DNA of 64,000 bases, taken from positions 496,001 through 560,000 of the forward strand of contig JAAFJO010000001.1 in the NCBI GenBank assembly GCA_013298145.1. The letters run 5' to 3'. Position 1 is the first letter of the stretch, and the number at the start of each line of letters is the position of its first letter. This document shows, one piece after another, positions 1 through 8,406 of this stretch. This DNA comes from Betaproteobacteria bacterium. Lineage in GTDB: Bacteria; Pseudomonadota; Gammaproteobacteria; Burkholderiales; Casimicrobiaceae. The position numbers and the translations under genes were made by a program. The notes beneath the pieces were generated by a model. The model worked only from the letters and a program-made list of their open reading frames with translations, was not told the DNA's origin and searched no databases.

Positions 1-179
1 GCGAGACGTGCAAATCACGGTTGTTAGGTTGCCGAACGAGGTGCAGATCTATAATAACACAATCATCGTCGCCGTTTTTTAATCAGGTCAAGACGTTACC
101 AATAGATTTTCACAACTTACCAATAGTTGCCATTGTTGCCCCAACAAAAACGGCGGTTGAGAGAAAAAGCTGGTGTTTA
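1..179. other. Window start, no gene seen
   Basis: This stretch lies downstream of the minus-strand Bug gene. It holds a short direct repeat (ACCAATAG at 96-103 and 119-126) and no convincing coding frame, tRNA or terminator. Any gene entering from the left would have to end before position 1. Confidence 0.4.
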
Positions 180-1190
180 TTAGTCGAGCTTTACACCCGC
201 AGTTTCAATCACGCGCTTCCACTTTTCGGCTTCTGCACGCATGGTTTGCGCGAGCGCGGCTGGCGTCCCGCCCACAGGCTCCGCGCCTTGAGTTGCGAAA
301 CGATCTTTGACTTCTGCGCTCTGCACAGCCTTTGCCACTTCGCGCTGGAGGCGATCAACGATGTCAGCCGGTGTTTTTGCGGGCGCGTAAAGCCCAAAAT
401 AGGTGTTCACTTCATAACCCGGCAACCCCGACTCCATTACGGTGGGTACGTTCGGCAACAGCGGCGAGCGCTTGGCTGAGGTGACGGCGAGCGCACGCAC
501 TTTTCCGCCGTTGATGTGAGGTAGCGCGGAGACAATCGAATCGAAAATCATCTGAACTTGACCGCTCATCACATCAGGCATCGCAAGCGCAGTGCCTTTG
601 TAGGGCACGTGCGTGATGCGCGTGGCCGACACTTGTTTGAAGAGCTCGCTCTGCAGATGCACGATGGTGCCATTACCGCTTGATGCGTAGTTGAGCTTGT
701 CGGGCTGCGCTTTTGCAAGCGCGACCAATTGGCGAACATCGGCAACTTGAAGGTTCGGCGCAACGACGAGTACATTGGTCGCAGTCGCGACTTCGCTGAT
801 CGGTACGAAATCACGCTCAGCCACGTAGCCCAAGTTCTTATAAAGATACGGCGCAATCGAATGCGTTGAGGTTGTTCCCAGGAGCAGCGTGTAGCCATCC
901 GGCGCAGCCTTCATCAGTTCGCTGCTGCCAAGCGTTCCGCCCGCCCCCGGACGGTTCTCAACGATCACTGTTTGCCCTAGTTGGGCGACCAATTTCTGCG
1001 CGACGGTGCGACCGATGATGTCGGTTGCGCCACCCGGCGGAAAGGGAACGATCAGGCGGATCGGTTTATTGGGGTACGCCCCCGGCGCGGCAGGGGCGGG
1101 TGTCGAGGTTTGCGCGTGAGCCCCCACGGTGAGAAGCGCTGCGACCACGCTTAAAAGCGGAAGCCAAGAAGAAATTAGCGAATGTTTCAT
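180..1190 (-). CDS. Bug/TctC-family tripartite tricarboxylate transporter substrate-binding protein
   Basis: 336-residue periplasmic solute receptor. A signal peptide with a hydrophobic stretch at about 9-24 and an Ala-His-Ala cleavage site near 24-26 is visible. It is followed by the family hallmark YPNKPIRLIVPFPPGG (39-54) and TD, then the NRPGAGG loop (79-85). The family binds small carboxylates or other organic acids, and many members are orphans without linked TctA/TctB membrane genes, as here. The ligand cannot be read from the sequence. The ATG at 1190 gives the full signal peptide. It stands alone and diverges from the outer-membrane protein gene at 1393. A second, unrelated copy lies at 29797. 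Confidence 0.93.
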   Translation of the reverse strand: MKHSLISSWLPLLSVVAALLTVGAHAQTSTPAPAAPGAYPNKPIRLIVPFPPGGATDIIGRTVAQKLVAQLGQTVIVENRPGAGGTLGSSELMKAAPDGYTLLLGTTSTHSIAPYLYKNLGYVAERDFVPISEVATATNVLVVAPNLQVADVRQLVALAKAQPDKLNYASSGNGTIVHLQSELFKQVSATRITHVPYKGTALAMPDVMSGQVQMIFDSIVSALPHINGGKVRALAVTSAKRSPLLPNVPTVMESGLPGYEVNTYFGLYAPAKTPADIVDRLQREVAKAVQSAEVKDRFATQGAEPVGGTPAALAQTMRAEAEKWKRVIETAGVKLD

Positions 1191-1392
1191 ATGAGAAGCA
1201 GATCGAAAATGCAGTCTTCAGATGCTAGTCGAGCCGCCTGCTGTGTCCGGCATCGCCTTGCTCGAATCGGAAACGCACTTTCGTACATAATGGATGGGTT
1301 GGCAGCGGGTCACCGCGTTTCGCCAACGAGAGCGCGGGGGCTACGCGTTTGATCGCATTTCAACGAGCGATCGACTCATTCAGGAGTTACTC

Positions 1393-2085
1393 ATGTTGAA
1401 CTCAAAAATCCGTTGTGCTGCTGCGTTTTGCGCTGTGGCAATCCCAGCCATTGCTTGCTCGCAAAGTAAGTTTTATGTGGGCGCGGCGCTTGGCGTTACC
1501 AACACCAGCGGCAACTACTCAGACCAAGTTCGCAATGCGGGCGAGCCGTTTCCAGGCTTCAGGCTCGTCACTGCAGGCCGCGATGGCAGCTCAGATACCG
1601 GCGGGCGAATTTCGCTCGGCTACAGCCTGTCTCCTAACTTCGCTGTTGAGCTTGGCTACGCCAACTTCGGCAAGCAGGACGTCGCTTATCAATTCGAAAA
1701 AACGACGGGCTTGATCCCCGCGCAACGATTCTTCACCTCGCAGGGCCGCCTCAAACTCGACGGCGCAACCCTCGATGCTGTTGGCACATTGCCGATTACG
1801 CCAAAGTTTTCTGCGAATGCTCGACTGGGCGTGTTCAGCGGCACACTACGTTATCGCGAAGTGCAGGAGTTCCTGAATCAAGGCACAACGGTGTTCACGA
1901 AGAACGCGAATTTCACCGAGCTGCATTGGGGCATGGGCGCGTCTTACCGAATCAACGACAAGCTCGACGCGACGCTCGATTACACCCAAGCGCAAGGCGT
2001 CGGCAAATCGTTTGCGTGGACGGCAGACAACAACGGAAAACTCAACTACGGGTTGTTCGCAGCCGGAATCCGATATCGCTTCTAG
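1393..2085 (+). CDS. Outer-membrane beta-barrel protein (OmpW/OmpA-barrel-like)
   Basis: 230 residues from the ATG at 1393, chosen because AGGAGTT lies just upstream (1382-1388) and the signal peptide begins there. An upstream in-frame start at 1294 would add a non-signal leader. Residues 1-24 form a signal peptide with an A-C-S-Q cleavage region. The mature part starts KFYVGAALGV and alternates short amphipathic strands such as FAVELGYANFGKQ. It ends GLFAAGIRYRF, with the terminal aromatic Phe typical of barrels recognised by BAM. Function beyond an outer-membrane location cannot be stated; it could be a small porin or a surface protein. A rho-independent terminator follows at 2137. Confidence 0.8.
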   Translation: MLNSKIRCAAAFCAVAIPAIACSQSKFYVGAALGVTNTSGNYSDQVRNAGEPFPGFRLVTAGRDGSSDTGGRISLGYSLSPNFAVELGYANFGKQDVAYQFEKTTGLIPAQRFFTSQGRLKLDGATLDAVGTLPITPKFSANARLGVFSGTLRYREVQEFLNQGTTVFTKNANFTELHWGMGASYRINDKLDATLDYTQAQGVGKSFAWTADNNGKLNYGLFAAGIRYRF

Positions 2086-2136
2086 CAAAGGACGTTGATC
2101 TGCGCCCATGCGCGTCGGTCGTTTGCGATTACAAAT

Positions 2137-2162
2137 GCCCCGCTGCGGCGGGGCCCTTTTTT
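2137..2162 (+). terminator. Rho-independent terminator
   Basis: GCCCCGC (2137-2143), a TGCG loop and GCGGGGC (2148-2154), then a run of T. It ends the outer-membrane protein gene on the plus strand and abuts the convergent mnmH stop codon at 2161. Confidence 0.85.
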
Positions 2163-3219
2163 ATTCGATAGACCCGACGAGAACGCGCGCTGCAAGATCG
2201 AGAGAGTCCTTATCAATTTGCTCGATCTTGACACGCTTAGCGTTGGATAAGTGCACGAAATTCTGCTCGATCGCCTTCGTGTACAGCGGATCGTAGTGAT
2301 CGATCATCAGTGACGCGAACAGGGCATCGATATCGCTCGCTTCGGCTTGCGATTTCCATTGATCCAAGAGCGCCGCGCCGCGTAACGCTTTGAGCGGCTG
2401 CAATTTTTCAACGAGCGCGAGCGGTTCGTTCACGAAATGCGCGTAATCTGCCCGGATGTGCGCCACACGTGCGGCGAGCGGCACGTCGAGCCACACACAA
2501 TTCCCCGCCTGCATGCGCGTGCGCATCGCTTCCGGCATCTGAACTAGCCCGATTTTTTTGCTCTCTGATTCGACAAAGACAGGCTTCGCCGGATCGAGCG
2601 AAGAGAGCTTCGACCAGAGCAGGGTGTCGAATCGTTTCTGTGTCGGCTGCGGCTCGTTGGGCAAATCACCCAGCAGCGATCCACGATGCTTGGCGATCCC
2701 TTCAAGATCGACGGTCTGCCCACCGGCGCGTGCGATTGCATGCAACAGCGCTGTTTTTCCCGTACCGGTAACGCCGCAAATGGTGACGTAATTGAAGCGG
2801 CTGGACAGATGCGGCAGCTCGTCGTTCACTCGTCCGCGAAATGCTTTGTAGCCGCCGTCTAGCTGCGCCGCATTGAAGCCAATTTCGCGCAGGATATGGG
2901 TCAAAACGCCAGAGCGCTTACCGCCACGCCAGCAATAGACGAGCGGCGACCAGTCTTTCGGTTTTGCAGCAAAATGCGCCTCAATCATCTCGCCAATGTT
3001 TTTGGTAACGAGTGCCGCACCGAAGCGCTTCGCCTCGAAGGGAGATTGCTGCTTGTTGATCGTGCCCACTTGCGCGCGCTCATCGTTGTCGAGCACCGGA
3101 TGGTTCGCCGCGCCAGGAATAAAGTCCTCGGCATATTCACCGGGCGAGCGCGCATCGATGATGTCGCCGCTGGCGAGATAGGGCGCGATGTCGGTGACGT
3201 TAATTTTGTTTGTACTCAA
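2161..3219 (-). CDS. mnmH: tRNA 2-selenouridine synthase (MnmH/SelU)
   Basis: 352 residues. The N-terminal rhodanese-like domain (about 8-130) carries the catalytic Cys96 in VYCWRGGKRSG. The C-terminal part has a P-loop GVTGTGKT (149-156). This domain order and length match the YbbB/SelU family, which replaces sulfur of 2-thiouridine at the wobble position of tRNA Lys/Glu/Gln with selenium using selenophosphate, through a geranylated intermediate (family knowledge). No selD or selA is visible in the window, so selenophosphate supply must be encoded elsewhere. It is followed on the same strand by nothing and convergent with the outer-membrane gene. Confidence 0.95.
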   Translation of the reverse strand: MSTNKINVTDIAPYLASGDIIDARSPGEYAEDFIPGAANHPVLDNDERAQVGTINKQQSPFEAKRFGAALVTKNIGEMIEAHFAAKPKDWSPLVYCWRGGKRSGVLTHILREIGFNAAQLDGGYKAFRGRVNDELPHLSSRFNYVTICGVTGTGKTALLHAIARAGGQTVDLEGIAKHRGSLLGDLPNEPQPTQKRFDTLLWSKLSSLDPAKPVFVESESKKIGLVQMPEAMRTRMQAGNCVWLDVPLAARVAHIRADYAHFVNEPLALVEKLQPLKALRGAALLDQWKSQAEASDIDALFASLMIDHYDPLYTKAIEQNFVHLSNAKRVKIEQIDKDSLDLAARVLVGSIE

Positions 3220-3228
3220 GTGATCTCG

Positions 3229-3741
3229 TCAGCTTCCTAGATACATCTCATAGAGCGGAATTCCGGGCTCGTTGTAACGCTCAGTCAGCCACAGGCCTTC
3301 GAAGAAGCAATGATCCTGATCGTGAAGCTTTTCTCGTGCGACCTTATGAATCTCGAAAAGCAACTCGCCGTAAGTCAACGACTGAGACGGCCGGAGACGC
3401 ACTGTTTCTGTTTTGTCCTCCCAGCTACCGTTTGGCAACTGTATTCCGTACTCGTATTCAATATCAATCGAGGGAATTCCCATCTTTGCTGAGAGCTCGT
3501 CCTCGTTGATCTTGACGCCAATTTGCCGGCCGTACTCGCGCAACGCAGCGAGAAACACAGCGATGGATTCCGCCGCAGGTTCTTTGAATGACCAAGCGGT
3601 GTCGGGAAGTATGCGCTCCGGTGGTTTCACGTAGGTGCTATTTTGGTCTTTACTTGAATTGACTCGACAACCGAAAAGGAACGGCGCAAAAGCGAGCGAT
3701 GCGATTGCGCGGCGGCGAACGTATGGCACAGACAAAGACAC
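3229..3741 (-). CDS. Hypothetical lipoprotein
   Basis: About 170 residues from a GTG at 3741 that overlaps the tesA stop codon by one base (TAGTG), suggesting translational coupling. An upstream in-frame start at 3771 would lie inside tesA. The N-terminus (VPYVRRR, hydrophobic AIASLAFAPFLFG, Cys25) has a charged n-region and a lipobox-like LFGC, so it is probably lipid-anchored. The rest is acidic with motifs such as ESIAVFLAALREYGRQIG and no recognised domain; it is a conserved-looking globular protein of unknown function. It ends ten bases before the mnmH start, so the three minus-strand genes may be co-transcribed. Confidence 0.65.
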   Translation of the reverse strand: MSLSVPYVRRRAIASLAFAPFLFGCRVNSSKDQNSTYVKPPERILPDTAWSFKEPAAESIAVFLAALREYGRQIGVKINEDELSAKMGIPSIDIEYEYGIQLPNGSWEDKTETVRLRPSQSLTYGELLFEIHKVAREKLHDQDHCFFEGLWLTERYNEPGIPLYEMYLGS

Positions 3742-4409
3742 TACTTCAACGCCGCAAGCAACACCGGCCACACGGTTTCCAGCAACATCGGCTGGGCGTC
3801 TTTGGTGGGGTGAATGCGATCGGGTTGGAAGTATTTGAGATCGGTGCCGAGCTTTTCCAGGAAAAACGGCACCAGCGCGCTTTTGGTTTCTTTCGCGATG
3901 TCGCGATACATCGCCTCAAACGCGGTGGTGTACGTCGGGCCGAAGTTGGGCGGCATCCGCATGCCCACCACCACCACTTCGGCGCCAGCCTTTTTCGACA
4001 TTTCCACCATTTTTTGCAGATTGGCTTTCGCGCCCGTGACAGGCGCGCCGCGCAAGCCGTCATTCCCACCCAGTTCAATCACCACATGGGTCGGCGCGTG
4101 CTTCTGAAGCAGCGCGGGTAAACGCGCAACGCCGCCCGCCGTGGTGTCACCGCTAATGCTTGCATTCGTCACTTTAGCCCTGATTTTTTGGTCAATCAGC
4201 TTTTTGCTGAGCAAATCGACCCAACCTTCACCCGCATTGAGACCGTAGCCCGCCGACAAGCTATCGCCAACAATCAAAATGTGAGCGGCCTTTGCAGCGC
4301 TTCGCGCGTGTGAGCTGTTCGCCATCGAACTGAAAGCGATCAGCGCGGTCACAATGGCGAGCTGTAGTAGGTTCGCCCCGAAGCGGCGACAATTCAGAAA
4401 AACAAACAT
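3741..4409 (-). CDS. tesA: GDSL-family arylesterase / acyl-CoA thioesterase I
   Basis: 222 residues from the ATG at 4409; an alternative ATG at 4424 would add MENSL. A signal peptide or N-terminal hydrophobic segment (14-27) is followed by block I GDSLSAGYG with nucleophile Ser50, the block III GGND with Asn116, and block V DRIH with Asp197 and His200. This is the complete SGNH catalytic set. The family is periplasmic and hydrolyses acyl-CoA and aryl esters. The start lies 13 bases from the divergent ABC ATPase gene start at 4423, so the two share an intergenic control region as in the tesA-ybbA-ybbP arrangement of other proteobacteria. Confidence 0.93.
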   Translation of the reverse strand: MFVFLNCRRFGANLLQLAIVTALIAFSSMANSSHARSAAKAAHILIVGDSLSAGYGLNAGEGWVDLLSKKLIDQKIRAKVTNASISGDTTAGGVARLPALLQKHAPTHVVIELGGNDGLRGAPVTGAKANLQKMVEMSKKAGAEVVVVGMRMPPNFGPTYTTAFEAMYRDIAKETKSALVPFFLEKLGTDLKYFQPDRIHPTKDAQPMLLETVWPVLLAALK

Positions 4410-4422
4410 CAGCGAATTTTCC

Positions 4423-5136
<714 letters not shown>

Positions 5137-5157
5137 TTGGTGGAACGTCCGATTCAT

Positions 5158-5236
5158 TTTTGCCACAGATTGACACAGATGAACACAGATTGAGTCCATC
5201 GGCATCATCTGTGGAATCTGTGTACATCTGTGGCTA
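5158..5236. repeat. CACAGAT palindromic repeat (family copy 1)
   Basis: TTGCCACAGAT-TGACACAGAT-GAACACAGAT runs into a near-perfect reverse complement ending ATCTGTGGCTA. It fills the gap between the ATPase and permease genes. The second copy lies at 27688-27776. A folded transcript would form a long hairpin between the two cistrons. Confidence 0.85.
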
Positions 5237-5249
5237 AGAAACTGCAAAC

Positions 5250-7772
5250 ATGAATTTCTCCCTCATCCTCCGCTTTGTAAAACGCGAGTTGCGCACCTCC
5301 GAAGCGCGCATTTTGGTGCTGGCGCTTGCCGTTGCGGTGGCGAGCGTGGGCGCGGTGGGCATGTTCGCTGACCGCGTGAAAGCGGCGTTTGCAAACCAGG
5401 CCAATGTGCTTTTGGGCGCTGATGCGATGATCTCAGGTGATCGCGAGCTCTCCAAAGAATTCCTCGAAAAAGCGAGGGCTAGTGGCCTAAAAACCACGGA
5501 ATCAATCCGATTCGGAAGCATGGTCACGCCCCGATTAAATGGGGCGACTACGGATACAGCAGGTGCTGCCCTCTCAGATGTGAAAGCCATTTCTGCGCCC
5601 TATCCGCTACGAGGTGCGATCGAAGTGCGCGGCGAGCCGAGCGCCGCAGATCCGCGCGGCGAACGAAAAAAACTCGATCCGCAGAATTCAGTGCCCAACC
5701 CCGGCGAAGTGTTTATTGATGAGCGCCTCGCCTCGCGGCTTAACTTGAAAGCGGGCGACGCGATTGATCTGGGAAAGCTGCAACCGCGCGTCGCCAAAGT
5801 GTTCGTTGAAGAGCCTGAAGTGGCGGGCAATTTTTTGTCATCCGCGCCGAAAGTGTTGATGAACGTGAGCGACCTCGCGGCGAGCGAATTGCTGGGGCCG
5901 GGATCCCGCGCAAGCTATCGACTACAAGTTGCGGGCGATCGCGCCGATGAATTTGCCGCAGCGATCAAGCCAAAGCTCGGGCCAGGGCAGCGCATTGAGA
6001 CCGTGCGTGAACTTCGCCCCGAAGTGCGCAACACGCTTGAACGAAGTGAGCAATTCCTTGGCCTCGCTGCGTCATTCGCGGTTTTGCTTGCGGTGGTTGC
6101 CATTGTTCTCGCGCTGCGTCGTTACCTGAAGCGCGAACTCGACACCGCCACCATTTTTCGCACGCTCGGCGCGGCCCGTCGGCAAACGCTGTTGCATTTC
6201 TTGGGGCAATTTTTTGTTCTCTCGTTGATTGCGTGTGCATTGGGCGTCGCGCTGGCCTATGTCGCGCAAGCGGGGCTCGCCTACGTCGTGCGCGGACTGT
6301 TTGCCTCTGAACTCCCGGCAGCAGGCCTGGCACCGCTCTGGCGCGCTTTTGCCACGGGTCTGGTGTTGCTGCTTGGCTTTGCATTGCCACCGCTCGTCGC
6401 GCTGGCGAGCACGCCGCCCGTGCGCGCGCTGCGCCGCGATATGGCGCTGCCTACTGGCGGCGGTATTGTCGCTGCGCTGCTCGGCGTAGTCGCTGTGCTC
6501 GGTGTGGTGATGTTGCAAGCGCAAGACCTCAAAACCGGCGCAATTTTCGTTGCTGGCATCGTCGCCGTCGTCGGTGCGGCGGCGCTCGGTGCGGCAGCGC
6601 TTCTCTGGGGCGTGCGGCGCGTGACGCGTGCGCGCTCGCGAAGCGCGTGGCAAATGGGGCTCGCGAATTTGGATCGACGCCGCCTCTCCACCAGCATTCA
6701 GATTGCTTGTTTGGGCTTGGGCGTGATGACGTTGATCACCGTCGGCTTTGTGCGCACGGATTTGTTCGCTGCGTGGCAGAAATCGCTGCCTGCCGACGCG
6801 CCGAATCGCTTCTTGATTAACGTTCAACAGGATCAAGTGGCACCACTCCAGTCGCTTCTGAAAGAGCGCGGACAAGATGCAAATTTCTATCCGATGGTGC
6901 GCGGTCGGCTCGTCGCGGTAAACGAAAAATCGATCACACCCGCCGATTACCCCAACGAACGCGCCAAGCGATTGGTGGCGCGGGAGTGGAATATTTCCTC
7001 GGCCGATGCGCTGCCGAAAGGCAACGTGATTTTGAGCGGCAACTACTTCGCACCCGAAGCGCGCGATGAGCTCTCGCTCGAAGAAGAGCTCGCGCGTGAT
7101 TTAGGCATCAAACTGGGCGACACGCTGACCTATGACATCGCAGGTGAGCGCGCCACCTACAAGGTCACAAGCCTGAGAAAGGTAGATTGGGACAGCTTCC
7201 GCGCAAACTTCTTCGCGTTGGTTCCAAAGAGCAATCTCGATACGCTGCCCAAGAGCTACATCACATCTTTTCATTTGCCCACCAATGACTTGAAGACATT
7301 GCCTGCCATCGTGAACACCGCGCCAAATGTGCTCGCGATTGATGTGTCAGAAGTGATGGAGCGAGTGCGAAGCATCGTCGATCAAGTAGCGAAAGCGCTC
7401 GAGTTTGTATTCTTGTTTACGCTTGCTGCGGGCTTACTCACGCTCTACACCGCCGTCGTTTCAACCCAAGATGAGCGCCGCTACGACACCGCAATCGTGC
7501 GAACGCTGGGCGGAACGCGTCGCCAAGTACGCGACGCGCTGATCGCGGAATTCTCGCTGCTCGGAATCGCTGCCGGCGCACTCGGCGTGTTCGGTGCGGT
7601 CGCACTCACGTGGGCGCTGGCGACGCGAATTCTGAAGATCGAATTCATCGCCTCGCCAGTTGTTTGGATTGTTGGCCTTGTTGCAGCAACCTTGCTCACA
7701 CTCGTTGCCGGATGGCTCGGTACACGCAGCGTGCTTTCCACACCACCGATTCGCGTGCTTCGAGAGGGTTAG
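5250..7772 (+). CDS. ybbP: FtsX-like ABC transporter permease (YbbP-like)
   Basis: 840 residues. An N-terminal membrane helix (about 20-38) is followed by a periplasmic MacB-PCD-like region. A first FtsX block (about 265-390) carries several helices, including the cytoplasmic-loop motif ATIFRTLGAARRQ. A middle hydrophobic region follows, then a second periplasmic region and a C-terminal FtsX block with the matching loop TAIVRTLGGTRRQ. The duplicated FtsX layout and roughly 800-residue length fit YbbP, which works with the ATPase encoded directly upstream. The 113-base gap between them holds a palindromic repeat, so their stoichiometry could be uncoupled at RNA level (inference). Confidence 0.92.
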   Translation: MNFSLILRFVKRELRTSEARILVLALAVAVASVGAVGMFADRVKAAFANQANVLLGADAMISGDRELSKEFLEKARASGLKTTESIRFGSMVTPRLNGATTDTAGAALSDVKAISAPYPLRGAIEVRGEPSAADPRGERKKLDPQNSVPNPGEVFIDERLASRLNLKAGDAIDLGKLQPRVAKVFVEEPEVAGNFLSSAPKVLMNVSDLAASELLGPGSRASYRLQVAGDRADEFAAAIKPKLGPGQRIETVRELRPEVRNTLERSEQFLGLAASFAVLLAVVAIVLALRRYLKRELDTATIFRTLGAARRQTLLHFLGQFFVLSLIACALGVALAYVAQAGLAYVVRGLFASELPAAGLAPLWRAFATGLVLLLGFALPPLVALASTPPVRALRRDMALPTGGGIVAALLGVVAVLGVVMLQAQDLKTGAIFVAGIVAVVGAAALGAAALLWGVRRVTRARSRSAWQMGLANLDRRRLSTSIQIACLGLGVMTLITVGFVRTDLFAAWQKSLPADAPNRFLINVQQDQVAPLQSLLKERGQDANFYPMVRGRLVAVNEKSITPADYPNERAKRLVAREWNISSADALPKGNVILSGNYFAPEARDELSLEEELARDLGIKLGDTLTYDIAGERATYKVTSLRKVDWDSFRANFFALVPKSNLDTLPKSYITSFHLPTNDLKTLPAIVNTAPNVLAIDVSEVMERVRSIVDQVAKALEFVFLFTLAAGLLTLYTAVVSTQDERRYDTAIVRTLGGTRRQVRDALIAEFSLLGIAAGALGVFGAVALTWALATRILKIEFIASPVVWIVGLVAATLLTLVAGWLGTRSVLSTPPIRVLREG

Positions 7773-7776
7773 CGCA

Positions 7777-8406
7777 ATGCCGCTTTCGCTGGATACGCTT
7801 CGCGAAAAGATCGCTCACGCACGCACCACGCAGCACTATATCTCGGGCGATGGCACGAGCGAGGAGAGAAAGCTCGCGCACCAAGTCACAGGCCGCACGG
7901 TGCGCCCAGCGGCGGTGTTGATTCTGCTCACGCGCGAACACGACATCTCGAACGATTGGAATATCGTACTCACCCAACGAACCGCGCATCTCCACGATCA
8001 CGCCGGTCAGATCAGCTTCCCCGGCGGACGCATGGATGCTGAAGATGCCGATCTCGTCGCCACTGCACTGCGCGAGGCCAGCGAGGAAATTGGTACTAAC
8101 GCGCAAAGCATCGAAGTGATGGGTGCGCTACCGAGCTATGTGACGGTGACCGCCTACGAAGTTACGCCGGTTGTTGCCGTGAGTGGGCCGCAAACCTATC
8201 GCTGTGATCCGTTTGAAGTGGCCGACGTTTTTCAAGTGCCGCTCGCGCATGTACTTGACGAAAAAAACTGGCGGCGTGACGCATTCACGCGCGCTGGATT
8301 GCGCCGTGAATATTGGGCAGTGCCCTATCGCGAGCGCTACGTGTGGGGCGCAACGGCAGGCATGCTGCGCACGCTGAAACTCGTGCTCAGCAGCGGATCG
8401 AGGTGA
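7777..8406 (+). CDS. Nudix hydrolase, CoA pyrophosphatase type (NudL/YeaB-like)
   Basis: 209 residues from the ATG at 7777, four bases after the permease stop. The UPF0035-type motif LTQRTAHLHDHAGQISFPGG (65-84) leads into a complete Nudix box ending REASEEIG (99-106). This combination marks the CoA pyrophosphatase subfamily, which cleaves CoA and its derivatives to 4'-phosphopantetheine and 3',5'-ADP (family knowledge). Its stop overlaps the GTG start of the TonB receptor gene in a GTGA, so translation is coupled. Confidence 0.9.
   Translation: MPLSLDTLREKIAHARTTQHYISGDGTSEERKLAHQVTGRTVRPAAVLILLTREHDISNDWNIVLTQRTAHLHDHAGQISFPGGRMDAEDADLVATALREASEEIGTNAQSIEVMGALPSYVTVTAYEVTPVVAVSGPQTYRCDPFEVADVFQVPLAHVLDEKNWRRDAFTRAGLRREYWAVPYRERYVWGATAGMLRTLKLVLSSGSR

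Noticed and set aside
5960..6880. Long minus-strand frames opposite ybbP
   Set aside because: They are shadows in GC-rich sequence; composition is His/Arg/Gln-rich and no ribosome site or domain is seen.
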